A DNA stretch of 64,000 nucleotides from Didymella arachidicola (GCA_016630955.3 CM049989.1:1612001-1676000); one strand, 5' to 3'. Shown: positions 34,128-44,917, counted from the stretch's first letter. The notes: generated from the letters alone by a model not told the origin. A program made the numbers and translations.

Positions 34128-36704
34128 ATGGCCGAACCGATTCTCCTTGATAAAAGCTCGACGTCCAAAGATTCCAACACATCAGCCACTGCCAATCGCC
34201 AGCATTCATTGCCAGCGCAGCCTGGAATTTATAGTCCAAGCACGTCGTGCCGAGCGCGTCGACACTCCTCCGATGCGTCCATCGCACTGGTTGGGATCCG
34301 AGGGACGGGCCTGTCTACACTTGCAGTCATAGCCGCCAGCTTTCTAAACTTCAAACTGCTCGATGCAGACTACCAATTTCATCAGATTACCGGACTTTCG
34401 CGCGCCAGTTACAAGTCCAATCACGGGATTGCGCAATATCGCCAGGCTGAAAACGCACTTCTGCGCTCAATGCTTTTGAAGCATGCATCGAAGACTGTTA
34501 TCGTTTGTGGACCCGGCGCAGTTGAGCCTTCAGGGCAATCTCTGCTATCGACATTCGCCACCGAGCATCCAGTAATCTACATCACCAGGGATTCCGAATG
34601 CATTCAGCGTCACTTGCGAGTAGCCGATTCCGCCACAGTGACTGCAGTCCAGAAAGCCAGCGCACCAGTGCTCCGATCAGTGTCAAACTTTGAATACCAC
34701 AACTCTACGAGCATTGCGAACCGACAGGTTGAGCATGTGTCCGCGCAGATTACGCATGGGCCCTTGGCTTTGAAGCAAGTCGAGAAGGATTTCGTGCAAT
34801 TTCTTCGTTCCGTGACGGGACGCAAAGACGACTCTCCACAAGGCCAATGTCCCTCCCAAACCATGCTGTTAGAGGGCCGGCGAGTGACATATAACCAAGT
34901 CGTACCATTACCAGTTTCTGATACATATTGGTCAGACCTGGCTAATGAGGATGTCCTGGCCGATGCAGTGGAGGTCCTCATCCCACTTCGGACCATCTGC
35001 TCTGGGCGAGGCGGTTTCGATGGGCTTGCTGCCGATTACATTACCAAACAATACTGCGCTGCAAAAAGCAGCACCCATCTTCCAGTCATTTTGGGCTTCC
35101 GCTCAATTGGACAATGCTCTGACTTTACGGTTGAATGTTATCGAGAAGCTCTCCACCATTGTCTCCGCATGGCCCCGGATTTCCTCTGTGTTGATCTTAT
35201 GCTTGATCAGGGCTCGATACAACACCTAGCTGCGGTCAAAGGCAAGACTAGAATGATTGCTGAGTATGCTAGACCTGGCGTTCACGAGGATTGGAACAGC
35301 CCGGCGTGGAGCGAAAGGGTGGCTCTGGCTGAATCTGTTGGAGCCGATGCGGTCCGCCTTTGTCAAGAGGCAATCACGACGACTGACAATTTCGCAGTCC
35401 GACACTTCGTCGATCGCTTGAATGCCTCGAGTGAGCGCAAAATCACCGTAATCGCCTACAATACCGGTCAACTCGGGAGAATGTCCCAATACTGCGGTAT
35501 TCACATGAATCCAGTGGCGGATTCTCGTTTGCAAGGTCAATTTGCCCCTGGCTCGTATGCGTCATTGCTTCCGATTCGGCAATCACATGGTGCCTTGTAC
35601 ACCTCCTGTATTCTGGACGCTTTGTACTTCGGCATCTACGGTGATAGCGTCGCACAGAGCCTTTCGCCGGCAATGCACAATGCTGCATTTGATCTGAGCG
35701 GTATGCCACATTCATACAAGATCTTTCAACACTCTACATTGCGCGAATTAGAGTCTCTACTGTCTGACCCAAAGTTGGGTGGGCTCAGCATCACGGCCCC
35801 TTTTAAAAGTCAGGTCATATCATTTGCCGACGATATCAGCCACGAAGCATCGATTATTGGAGCAGTCAACACGCTGATCCCTCTGCGCTCAGGAGGCATG
35901 ATCAACGTGTCAGATAGCTCTTGCGCTGGACCTGCGCTGTCTTTTTACGGCGACAATACAGACTGGATAGGGATTACAAATTGCGTCATAAACCATCTTT
36001 CGCCAATCAACGCTATCAGAAGTACGACTACAGCTCTTGTTGTGGGAGCAGGAGGCATGGCTCGTGCTGCAACATACGCCCTTGTTCGTCTTGGTGTGCG
36101 CAAGATCTTCATCCACAATCGCACCATTGAGAGAGCTGAAACGCTGGCAAAGCATTTCGCAGATCGCGGTCTTCTTTGCATCACGGAACCGGTCAAGAAG
36201 CCCATCTTGGAACAGGACACAGATCACCAGACATGTGTTCCAAGTATCAGCGTACTGCCACAGAAAACCAACTGCTGGCCCGAGGGCGTCGATCCTCCGA
36301 CAATCCTTATATCTTGTATTGCTACGAGGGATCTGAACGGGCAATGCTCTGTCGATACAAGCCTGCCACCAACTTGGCTTGCAAGCCCAACAGGAGGTGT
36401 CGTTCTGGAGGTTCGTAAATTCAATGCTATTTATACATATATGAGCTGGACTAACGTGCCATAGCTATCATATACTCCTCCGGAAACGCCTCTGCTGAAG
36501 CAGATACGGAGTCTAGGCGATCAAGGTTGGATCGCAGTAGACGGACTGCAAGTGCTTCCAGAGCAGGGCAAGACTCAATTTGAGCTGTTTACTTCGCGTA
36601 GGGCTCCGATCAAGCTCATGCGTGAGGCGGTTTTCGGCGCATACAAGCAGAGATTCCATACCAGACCAGAAATCGCTCAGCCAGCTCGAGCTCTATCAAC
36701 TTGA
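34128..36704 (+). CDS. qutR: AROM-derived quinate repressor (QutR/QA-1S-like)
   Basis: Regulatory protein related to the last three domains of pentafunctional AROM (shikimate kinase, type I 3-dehydroquinase, shikimate dehydrogenase). It binds the QutA activator and silences it when no quinate is present. Exons 34128-36410 and 36465-36704 give 840 residues, somewhat below the ~920 of characterised repressors. The kinase-like P-loop is IRGTGLSTLAV, where the essential lysine of GKT/S is Leu, so kinase activity is unlikely. The dehydroquinase-like part has IPLRTICSGRGGFDG and YNTGQLGRMSQYCGIHMNPV. The dehydrogenase-like part keeps GDSVAQSLSPAMHN, SITAPFKSQV, GDNTDWIGITN and VVGAGGMARAATYAL. I start at the ATG at 34128; a GTG lies seven codons upstream. 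Confidence 0.86.
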
Positions 36705-36998
36705 AGATTGGCACTACACATCAGCAGCGTTTATCCGTTCGAGTTCTAAATTCACACTGTTTCGGTCAGACTAATTTGGACGGCACATATCCCAAGATCA
36801 TACGGCTGAAAGATACAGTGGAGGCTAGACCGAGCGGGATGGCGGGTAAACATTCACCCTTCAACTGATACTACCATGGCGTCCGTAGTCGTTTTGAGCT
36901 AGCCCGATGCAGGCCCTTGGTCTCAGCACTCTGAAGGGCGTTATCATTGCTGGCTTTAGCATTGCCGTTCTTTTGGGTATACCCTAAACCTCTAGGTC
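36705..36998. promoter_or_regulatory. Promoter region of the quinate dehydrogenase, with a candidate QutA site
   Basis: The interval contains GGGTAAACATTCACCC at 36844-36859, an imperfect palindrome that fits 14 of 16 positions of the QA-1F consensus GGRTAARYRYTTATCC as I recall it. It sits 140 bp upstream of the dehydrogenase start, a plausible activator distance. The mismatches are both C for T in the right half. Confidence 0.45.
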
Positions 36999-37898
36999 AT
37001 GGACACAGTCACCTTGCCACAAGTCGCGGAAGTGAATGCACACCCAGGGCGGCGAGACTACTTCATCTTTGGCTTCAACATCTCCCACTCGCTCTCGCCT
37101 ACGCTACACAACACCGGTTTTCGGGAGCTTCGACTTCCTCATCATTTCTCCATACACGAAACCCCGGCAGTTGATGATTCTGTCGAGTCTATCATCAATC
37201 AACCCGGGTTCGGTGGTGCCGCTGTTACCTTCCCCCATAAACTTCAAATAGGCGGCCTGCTCGACTCGATCAGTCCCAGCGCAGAGAAAGTTGGTGCCGT
37301 CAATACGATCATAACCCAAGGAACCGGCACAGAGCGTAGACTTCATGGCGACAACACAGACTGGATAGGGATAAGCCGCTGCATCGAGCGGAACACCGCT
37401 TTTGATCTGAAGTCGTCGGCTGCCTTGGTGCTGGGAGCTGGAGGCGCTGCCCGCGCTGCCTGCTATGCATTGCAGAACCTGGGCATTTCGGAATTGCTCA
37501 TTGTCAACAGAACCTTATCGAAGGCGGAAGAGATGGGGGCGCACTTTGATAAGGTGGATAGTCACAGCTTCAACACCCTCGAGGAAGCAGTGTGCGAGGC
37601 GAAAGCACCTTTACGAGTCATTGTTGCATGTGTGCCTGCGGATAACCTTGAGAAGGACAAGATCCCATCGAAGTTGTTTTCTGGCTCCGAAACCGGTGTC
37701 TTGGTAGAGATGGCATACAGACCGCAGGTGACGGGCATGATGGAGGCAGCTACAGACCACAAAGGGTGGAGTATCTGCAGAGGTATAGACGTGTTGGAGG
37801 AGCAGGCGTATGAGCAGTTCCAGATATGGACTGGTCAACCTGCGCCGAAAGCGGCCATGCGGGCAGCTATGCAGACGAAAGCGAGAAGTAACATGTAA
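36999..37898 (+). CDS. qutB: Quinate/shikimate dehydrogenase (paralogue 2, QutB/QA-3-like)
   Basis: NAD(P)-dependent oxidation of quinate to 3-dehydroquinate or shikimate to 3-dehydroshikimate, the first catabolic step. Intronless, 299 residues. The substrate site FNISHSLSPTLHN, catalytic lysine AVTFPHKLQI, catalytic aspartate GDNTDWIGISR and the nucleotide loop VLGAGGAARAACYAL are all intact. The C-terminal segment GIDVLEEQAYEQFQIWTGQP is the family's closing helix. It is closer to the dehydrogenase domain of the neighbouring repressor than paralogue 1 is, sharing GDNTDWIGI, which is consistent with QutB. It is transcribed in the same direction as the repressor, 294 bp downstream. Confidence 0.85.
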   Translation: MDTVTLPQVAEVNAHPGRRDYFIFGFNISHSLSPTLHNTGFRELRLPHHFSIHETPAVDDSVESIINQPGFGGAAVTFPHKLQIGGLLDSISPSAEKVGAVNTIITQGTGTERRLHGDNTDWIGISRCIERNTAFDLKSSAALVLGAGGAARAACYALQNLGISELLIVNRTLSKAEEMGAHFDKVDSHSFNTLEEAVCEAKAPLRVIVACVPADNLEKDKIPSKLFSGSETGVLVEMAYRPQVTGMMEAATDHKGWSICRGIDVLEEQAYEQFQIWTGQPAPKAAMRAAMQTKARSNM

Positions 37899-38105
37899 AA
37901 ATGTATCTTGCATATGTGCAAATGCAGGTTATAGATGAGGCTGTTAGAGCCTTCCTAGGGACCGCGCGTCCCAAAACCTCAACATAGTGCATTTTCTGAG
38001 CGAATGCCCAGCCATCGAATGACCTTCGAAGATTGCAGAAAGGGAACAAGATCTGATTATCGAAACACGTTATAGGAAAGGACGCGTAGTCATAACGTTG
38101 TGAAC

Positions 38106-38868
38106 TTATCTATCAGAGAGCTCCAAGACACCTTTCTCCAGCCACTGTTTCGCCTGCCAATACAACTGATCGTGCATCTCAAGACTCCTCGTCCCTTCAT
38201 GACGACGATGGCCCGGCATATCCATTATTACGTCGGCGCCCATGATCTTTTCTTGAAAATACGCCAGGTGTCTATATCCGGGGGGATACGTCTTCACTTT
38301 CTCCTCGTCCACATCCGGGAATCGATGTGGATTAACTGGCAAGATCTTGTCCTTCTCATACCAGTGGCGAACAAGCCGTGCTCCCCATACGTCATTGACT
38401 TTTTCGAAGAAGAAGCAAAAGCGGCAGTCAGCTTCGACGTCAAACTCGATGTCGTCGCTAACAAAGCGCTGTGTGATCGTTGCTTTGAGCTTGGTGACTG
38501 CGCGAATGCCAGTTGGGTCAATATCGGTGGTGCAGCCGTGGCAGCGGTGCATGATGAATGCGCCTTTGTCCATACCAGCTTTGGAGATGGTTATGAAGTC
38601 TTTGTATGGTACGCGACCGGACCATGTGGTGTAGACGTGAGCATCGTGGTGGAAAATGGATGCGAAGTTCTCCCATTCGCAGTGATCGCTGGGTGGAATA
38701 TTAGCCTTGCAGTTCCCATCGACTACATCAAACATACCGGTAACAGGGCCAGCCTTCAGCTAGTTCTCGAAGCTTCAGCCTCTCTAGAACTAGGTGGTTA
38801 GGCCCATTGTTCCGGATAGCGTACTCTGGTCGCGAGCCAACAGGCAAGCTGTGTAGATCAGTAGCCAT
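38106..38868 (-). CDS. SnoaL-like/NTF2-fold protein
   Basis: Small alpha+beta-barrel protein, probably an enzyme acting on a hydrophobic or aromatic small molecule. Exons 38868-38738 and 38688-38106 join in frame to 237 residues, and the splice creates the characteristic GWPCYRDHCEWENFASIF. This is followed by HDAHVYTTWSGRVPYKDFI, KGAFIMHRCHGC and the beta strands KLKATITQRFVSDDIEFDVE and ADCRFCFFFEKVNDVWGARL. The His and Asp/Glu positions of the SnoaL pocket are present. Its place at the edge of the quinate cluster suggests aromatic catabolism, but no member of the pathway requires it. It converges on the quinate dehydrogenase gene. Confidence 0.78.
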
Positions 38869-38967
38869 CACGCAGCTTGAGGGTCGTATATTGGCTGGTG
38901 TCGGAAACGCCTGGTCTGTCTTACTTATAGATGCAAGCCACATGAGATCATCTACATCCCAGACTAT

Positions 38968-39150
38968 TACTGTGGTATCAGGCATAAATAGTGTAGGTGG
39001 GTCGCGGCGTGGTGGATGACTACAGTCAGCGTATTGAAACTTTTACTGGCTTAGTTTATGAACCTCGGAAAGCCTGCTGCATTTTCATTCCGCACCACTG
39101 GACTCCGCGATCCACCAGTGCCACCTACACTACTGTCTGATACCACAGTA
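38968..39150. mobile_element. MITE-like element A (TIR, TA ends)
   Basis: 183-bp non-coding element. The left end begins TACTGTGGTATCAGGCATAA and continues ATAGTGTAGGTGG; the right end is its near reverse complement, CCACCTACACTACTGTCTGA then TACCACAGTA. The outermost TA on each side may be the target-site duplication of a Tc1/mariner-type insertion. It shares ends with the elements at 39154 and 41954. Confidence 0.75.
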
Positions 39151-39153
39151 CCT

Positions 39154-39375
39154 GATGTGGTATATGGCATAAGTAGTGTAGGTGGGTCTCGGAGTTTCTA
39201 ATGATTAGACTATGTGCTGCGAAATCTTTGCAGCATTCTATTGGATAAATGGCAAGAGTCATCACGGAAAGCATTGTTTAATTGGTCAGATCACACGGTA
39301 AATCTACTCTCATCTTCGGTCCTTACCCCTTGTCGCGGTTCTCCACCTACACTACTTATGCCATGTACCACAGTA
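39154..39375. mobile_element. MITE-like element B, abutting element A
   Basis: About 222 bp. The left end is ATGTGGTATATGGCATAAGT then AGTGTAGGTGGG; the right end is CCACCTACACTACTTATGCC then ATGTACCACAGTA, near-perfect inverted copies. Its first base differs from the family CTGTGG, and its left end lies a few bases from the right end of element A, so one may have inserted at the border of the other. Confidence 0.7.
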
Positions 39376-40645
39376 TGTGCAGATGGCAGGTCAGTACCGG
39401 CGGGGTCGGCTCGTTTGATGCCCGCCGTCTTCCGGAGTCGATGGTAGGGTGGCAAAGATCTTTGCCGGTGAGCACGGAGACATCACCACCCACTCGTCAC
39501 CGCAATTATCTTGTGTGGCTGACTATCGAAGGCAGTTTTCAAGCATATATAGAGGCTCTGGTGTGGCGTTGTTAGCTGTACAAGCTGGTTCAATGATATA
39601 GGCGGAAAAACGACTTTGGTACTGTGCTAGCGGTAGCTGCGTACAGTACGGGAAAGATGTAGTCGCCCGAACCTCAGTGTTTGAGGGAAACATCTCAGTG
39701 TATGAGGAAATGATGTAGGGAATGTGCGCGAAGAAGTGGCCCGTAACAAGTACATGCAGAGGGTTCCTGTCCTGAGGCGTCTGGGACCATCGGTTCAGGT
39801 TACGTTTCTTTGCTCATGACTTGTGTCCACTGGTGTTGCTTCTTCGAGGTCTATCCCTTGGATCAGTTTCTCTGGGATGTATGCGATGCTCAAGATCCAT
39901 GCAGCGATGTCTTTCTTGTATCCAATGCTGATCCAGCATGCACTGAAGAGCCGGACATGAATTGGAACAAGAAGTTCTTGCACACCTCACCGATAGGTAA
40001 GCCACGTAGACTCAGCTATATCCTCGCAGACGTGTATTTCTGCTAAATGCACATAGCAGGTCTTCGTGCTCTTGTCCAATGCAACCTTGAATCCATCGCT
40101 TCGCCGAGTTCTGAGTGATTCGGCGGGCGTTTGAGATCAGAGCATCGATCATGGCACACGCTATCTGTAGGGAAGGTACAAACAGCGTATATAAGAGAGC
40201 AATCAGCTGTGCAATGATGCACTCTAGTTTATCGACAGTTGTCCCAGGTGAGCTGCGCAAATGTGCACGCTGCGAGGTGAGGGATGATGGCTTGACGCTA
40301 ATGCAGGCTCTCTTGTGGGGCGTTTCATGGTAACCCCTCGCAGTCCCTTGCGATTTCATCTGCAGCGCAACCGCTTCTTACGAACTTTACGACTGTAACG
40401 ACTCTCCTGTCTGCTCTGCTTTTTGCCGTCTTGCACCATATCGACTTGCCTTGCTGTTGTCATATCATCGTTGCAGCACGACCCCGCCAGCTCATAACCA
40501 CAATTTCCTGCGAAACATCACACGCCCTCCTTCCTATTTTCACCGCCCGCAAGACTCACCGCGAAGCTTTTTGCTGCCGACGAGAGATATCACTGCACAC
40601 ATCAAAACCTCTGTTTAACGCGATCGACGTTCATTACCAGTAGAC

Positions 40646-41657
40646 ATGCCCGAGACCACTAAAGTCGTGCCCCTCACCTGCCATGGACATTCGCGCCCCG
40701 TCCCCCACATCCATTTCTCCTCCATCGTGGATGAAGACCAGTTCTACATTATCTCGGCATGCAAGGACGGAAACCCTATGCTGCGCGACGGCGTGACCGG
40801 CGATTGGATAGGAACTTTCTTGGGCCACAAGGGCGCGGTTTGGCAGGCGAGGCTCTCTTCAGACGCTTCGCTGGCGGCGACTGCTTCTGCAGACTTCTCT
40901 GCGTAAGTCATAATCTCTAGACCCTTTGTTTGAGGCGCACACTAACAGGCGTAGGAAAGTATGGGACACACACACCGGCGAGGCTCTCCACACTCTTTCG
41001 CACAACCACATCGTCCGCGCCGTCGCATTTCCCAACCAGCCAAACCCACAAATTTTGGCGACCGGAGGCATGGAGAAGAAGCTGCGCATCTTCGACCTTT
41101 CGCAGGGTGGTGACTCGGCGCCGAGCTATGAGATCGGCGCAGGCGTACACACCGGCACTATCAAGTCGATCGTGTGGACCTCCGACCCGAACATCCTGAT
41201 TACAGCTGCAGAGGACAAGAAGATTCGGTGGTGGGACCTGCGATCACAGTCGATGGTTGGCGAGTACGCTGTTGAGGGCGTAGTAGGCACCTGCGAGTTG
41301 GATAACACCTCGCCAGACGGCGTACTGAGCGTGGCCGCTGGAAACAGCGTCTACTTCTTCAACAGTCTCCAGCCAGGATCGCTGATCAAGACCATCAAGA
41401 CACCCTACGAGATTGCAAGCGTAGCGCTGCACAGTGGTGCGCGCAGATTCATCACTGGCGGCAGCAACCAGAACGATACCTGGGTTCGACTTTGGGATTT
41501 CGACGAGGAGAAGGAACTGGAGACGAATAAGGGTCACCACGGACCGGTCTGGTCGGCGAGCTTTTCGCCAGATGGTAAGCTGTACGCGACAGGCAGTGAG
41601 GATGGCACAGTCAAGCTGTGGAAATACACAACGGGCGCGTATGGCCTCTGGCGATAG
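40646..41657 (+). CDS. STRAP-like WD40 protein
   Basis: WD40 propeller related to serine-threonine kinase receptor-associated protein (Unr-interacting protein), an adaptor in SMN/mRNP assembly in animals; its fungal function is not well defined. Exons 40646-40902 and 40955-41657 join to 319 residues. The splice makes SADFSAKVWDTHTG, a normal WD repeat end. Repeats visible include GHKGAVWQARLSSDASLAAT, HNHIVRAVAFPNQPNPQILA, TGTIKSIVWTSDPNILITAA with DKKIRWWDLRS, and GHHGPVWSASFSPDGKLYAT ending DGTVKLWKY. The opening CHGHSRPVPHIHFS and the SPDG-type repeats match STRAP orthologues. The downstream AG at 40954 is used, since the AG at 40948 would create a stop. Confidence 0.85.
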
Positions 41658-42445
41658 CCTCAGGACCATGAAGGTAATCGCCTTGCAGAAGTCTCTGGCG
41701 CAGGCGCAGGCAGAATGCCCAATACAACATCTACAAGCATCACACTCATCTTCACATCCGCAGTGGCGGGCGCACCACTGACAGTCGCGAATAATAGAAT
41801 CAGATAAAGCCAATTAGGCAAGCTCAAGATTGCTGCTAACTTTACCGTCTGGTAAACGCCAGCTACGCCGACCAGGGCTTGGACAGCCGAGAATTACCCA
41901 ATTCGGCCATCCGGAGGATCAGCAACGTCAACGGCATGCATGCTCTACCAGCGTACTGTGGTAATTATGTCCCATAAGTTTTGTAGGTGGGTCTTAGTGC
42001 GAGACTAATGTATTAAAATATTCACAGCTTGTGATTTGAGTAATTGCTGCGTAGTCAGCTGCTTATACAGCTCTGATTAGGCAGCACCAGACCTGAGATT
42101 TCGGCTCGCACCCCTGGACGCTGTTCCCCACCTACAAAACATATGGGACATACCACAGTATAGTAATGATAGGTCGTCTTGGCGAACCACGATAAGCGCC
42201 TCGAAAGATACGACGATAGCCATATGCGCGACCCTTGATATGCCTCGCCAAGAGTGGGCAGTCGACTCACCCGTCCACCTCTATAAGATGTTGATACCCC
42301 GCGATCGGAGTGCTCCAGACGTCTTTTGCGTTGGTGTAACGATTGATCGGAGTTAGGACTTGCGTTACATTGCTACATGTCACCCCGCAGCAACTTCAAT
42401 CCTTGATCACAAAGTCGGTCGCGGCCAAACAGTACATACGTCGAC
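41658..42445. other. Intergenic region holding MITE element C
   Basis: No gene is visible. Element C occupies 41954-42160; the rest is the 3' flank of the STRAP-like gene and the promoter of the Dal5-like transporter. Confidence 0.5.
41954..42160. mobile_element. MITE-like element C (same family as A and B)
   Basis: 207 bp, non-coding. The right end read in reverse is TACTGTGGTATGTCCCATAT then GTTTTGTAGGTGGGG; the left end is TACTGTGGTAATTATGTCCC then ATAAGTTTTGTAGGTGGG, identical apart from a five-base insertion and one substitution. The shared skeleton CTGTGGTA...GTAGGTGG links it with elements A and B. TA flanks both outer ends. Confidence 0.75.
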
Positions 42446-44073
42446 ATGTCAGAAGAGAAGAAAGAGGGCATCGCGCCAGTCGCCATCGCGCCCAGCATCG
42501 AAAAAGGGCAGATGGCCGCCGAAAAGCAGATGCATGATATCGGCGCAGATCTTTATCTTGAGGTCCAGCAATACACACGAGAAGAGCTCGACGCAGAAAG
42601 GAAGATAGTCTTGCGCAAGATAGACTGGGTCATTATGCCAATGGTATAGCATATATCCCAACAGTCCCTCTTGTCACCTGGCTAATATGACCAGATCTGC
42701 ATGACTTACACGATTCAATTCCTGGATAAGCTGTCTCTCAACTACGCTTCGGCATATACGCTCATCCCTGACCTTGGACTCGAAGGTCAGCGATACTCCT
42801 GGGTGGCTGCCATCTTCAACTTCGGTTATCTGTTCTGGGCGCTGCCAGCAAATTATCTCATCCAAAGACTGCCTGTGAGCAAATACACCGGGACCATGAT
42901 TCTCACTTGGTCAATTCTACTCTGCTGCCACGTTGCAGCCAAGAACTATGCTGGAATACTGGTTTTGCGCTTCCTGTTAGGCATGTTCGAAGCCTCGTAA
43001 GTTCTCCGTTACGCTCGACATAACCACTACTCACGCGCCCCAGAATCTCCCCCGCCATCATGAACATTGTCAGCATGTTCTACACGCGCTCCGAGCAGCC
43101 GCTACGTATGTGCGTGTTCCTCGCCTTCAACGGCATGGCAACCATGATCGGGGCTCTGCTCGGATACGGTCTCGGCCACGCGCACAGCCCGCATATCAAG
43201 ACATGGCAACTCATCTTCCTCGTAATCGGGCTCGTCAATTTCGTCTGGGCATGGGTTTTCCTCTGGGTGATGCCCGACAGTCCCGCGACCGCAAAATTCC
43301 TCACGCACAAGCAGCGCATCGTGGCGATCGATCGCATCGCATCGAACATGATCGGCGTTAAGACGAAGCAGTTCCAGACCGCGCAGGCGCTAGAGGCACT
43401 CACAGACGTCAAGGTCGCCTGCCTGGCACTTATCGGGCTCGGCTGCGGCGTCATCAATGGCGGCGTGTCGAACTTTGCGTCTAGCCTGATTCGCGGCTTC
43501 GGCTTCGACGGCATATACGCAACTCTCCTGCAGCTGCCCACGGGCGCCATCGAATTCGTCGTTGTACCCCTATGCGGTCTCGCTGCAGGCTACTTCAAAG
43601 ACACGCGCTGCATTCTGCTCGCGCTGATTTGCTTGCCGCCGCTGGGCGGGTTGCTAGGTATCCGGCTCACGCCACTTTCGCAGCGCTGGAGCCTCGTTGG
43701 ATGCACATGGCTACAGTACATTGTCGGGGCGCCGGTGATTCTATCGTGGAACCTGCTGACAAGTAATATCGCGGGCCACACGAAGCGCAGCACGGCGAAT
43801 GGGCTGTGGTTTGTGTTCTACGCAGCCGGCAACATCGCAGGCGCGAACATCTTCTTTGCAAAGGAAAAACCGAGATACTTCTCTGCGCTCACGGGGCTGA
43901 TTGTGTGCTATTGCGGAATGTTTGTCATTGCAATTGGGTTGAGGCAGTACATGTGGTGGGAAAATAAGAGGAGAGATAAGAAGTATGGGAGTGGGGAGAA
44001 CGAGCAGGCTATTCAAGACGGTTTCAAGGATCAGACTGATAAGCAGGCGGTGCACTTTAGGTATGCGCTGTAG
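42446..44073 (+). CDS. MFS anion:cation symporter, Dal5/allantoate permease family
   Basis: Plasma-membrane proton symporter for an organic anion. Exons 42446-42643, 42695-42996 and 43044-44073 join to 509 residues with about 12 membrane segments. Family marks are the cytosolic EERKIVLRKIDWVIMPM-type start (here AERKIVLRKIDWVIMPM), TYTIQFLDKLSLNYASAYTL, NFGYLFWALPANYLIQRLPV and, after the second splice, RFLLGMFEASISPAIMNIVS. The order MSMFYTRSEQPLRM and the TSNIAGHTKRSTANGLWFVF segment are typical of Dal5-like carriers. Substrates in this family include allantoate, nicotinate, thiamine precursors and tartrate; none can be chosen from the sequence. It is not the sugar-type permease normally used for quinate. 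Confidence 0.88.
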
Positions 44074-44917
44074 GCGTGAGCAGGCTGATACTGTTTGTTA
44101 ATTATTCATGATTGATGATGAATACGATAAAGATGTGTGAAGTAGTGCTCTAGAGAGAGAGAAATGTCCTCACATGGGGTGTGGTTGTATGTAATCTGTG
44201 GAGAGTCATCAAAGGCGGCAGTACTGGATGTGTCTGGCCGTTGCTGCAGAAGAAGTCAATGATAATTCCGGTTTATTTGTTTTACTCGGGCGACTGTTAT
44301 CGGAAAGTGGCGGGTACGGGCATCGTTAACATGGTGAACGAGTACGAGGTTTCATAATAGAATAGATCCGTAGGTAAAGACGGGTTTGAGACTTTGAGTG
44401 CCGCGAAACCCGTGCGCAAACATCACAAGTTGTTGAGAAATTTGCATGAAGCCCAACTATCCCCAGCTGCGGAACCCTTGTCCAACTCAATATTAGTTAG
44501 ACACTATCATGAGGACGACTAAGGTATCAAGACGTTTGTGTCTCTGGGAGCGCTTGAACCATTGCTTTGGCGAATCCTGAAAGACATGTTCTGTGTTTAT
44601 TGTGAAGCTTGAAAGAGTGTGATTTAAATTAAATAAGACTATAGGAACATGGCGGAACTCCAGGCGATCGTGAACAGTAACGTTCTCGCTAGCAAAGAGA
44701 CGACAAGGCATCGCTACCTGTAGTTCTATTTATTTGATAACGCAACTCGAGAATCACACGAGCTTAAGACACAAAGAACTAGGATCGAGTCTTGCCATAA
44801 AGTAACTGCGAAAGGTGATCATCCTCGTGTTCTATTGAAATGCGGAGTGAGGACATGGGAGACCCAAATAAGCGTACATGCTTACTGTGCGCGACTAGAC
44901 CGTGCAGTAGGCTGGCT
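44074..44917. other. Intergenic region between convergent genes; no gene seen
   Basis: The stretch lies between convergent 3' ends and is AT-rich. Short open frames on both strands lack coding character. Confidence 0.5.

Larger units (their letters stand above)
38869..40645. other. Transposon-rich intergenic region
   Basis: Nearly 1.8 kb without a convincing gene. Two terminal-inverted-repeat elements occupy 38968-39375. A pair of direct repeats CTCAGTGTTTGAGGGAAA / CTCAGTGTATGAGGAAAT lies near 39672-39714. The rest is of mixed composition, with a CT-rich, CA-rich leader before the STRAP-like start. Confidence 0.5.

Noticed and set aside
27229..38868. Horizontal transfer of the quinate cluster from bacteria
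   Set aside because: The genes carry fungal introns where expected, fungal regulators of the qut type and base composition like their neighbours, so no transfer signal is visible.
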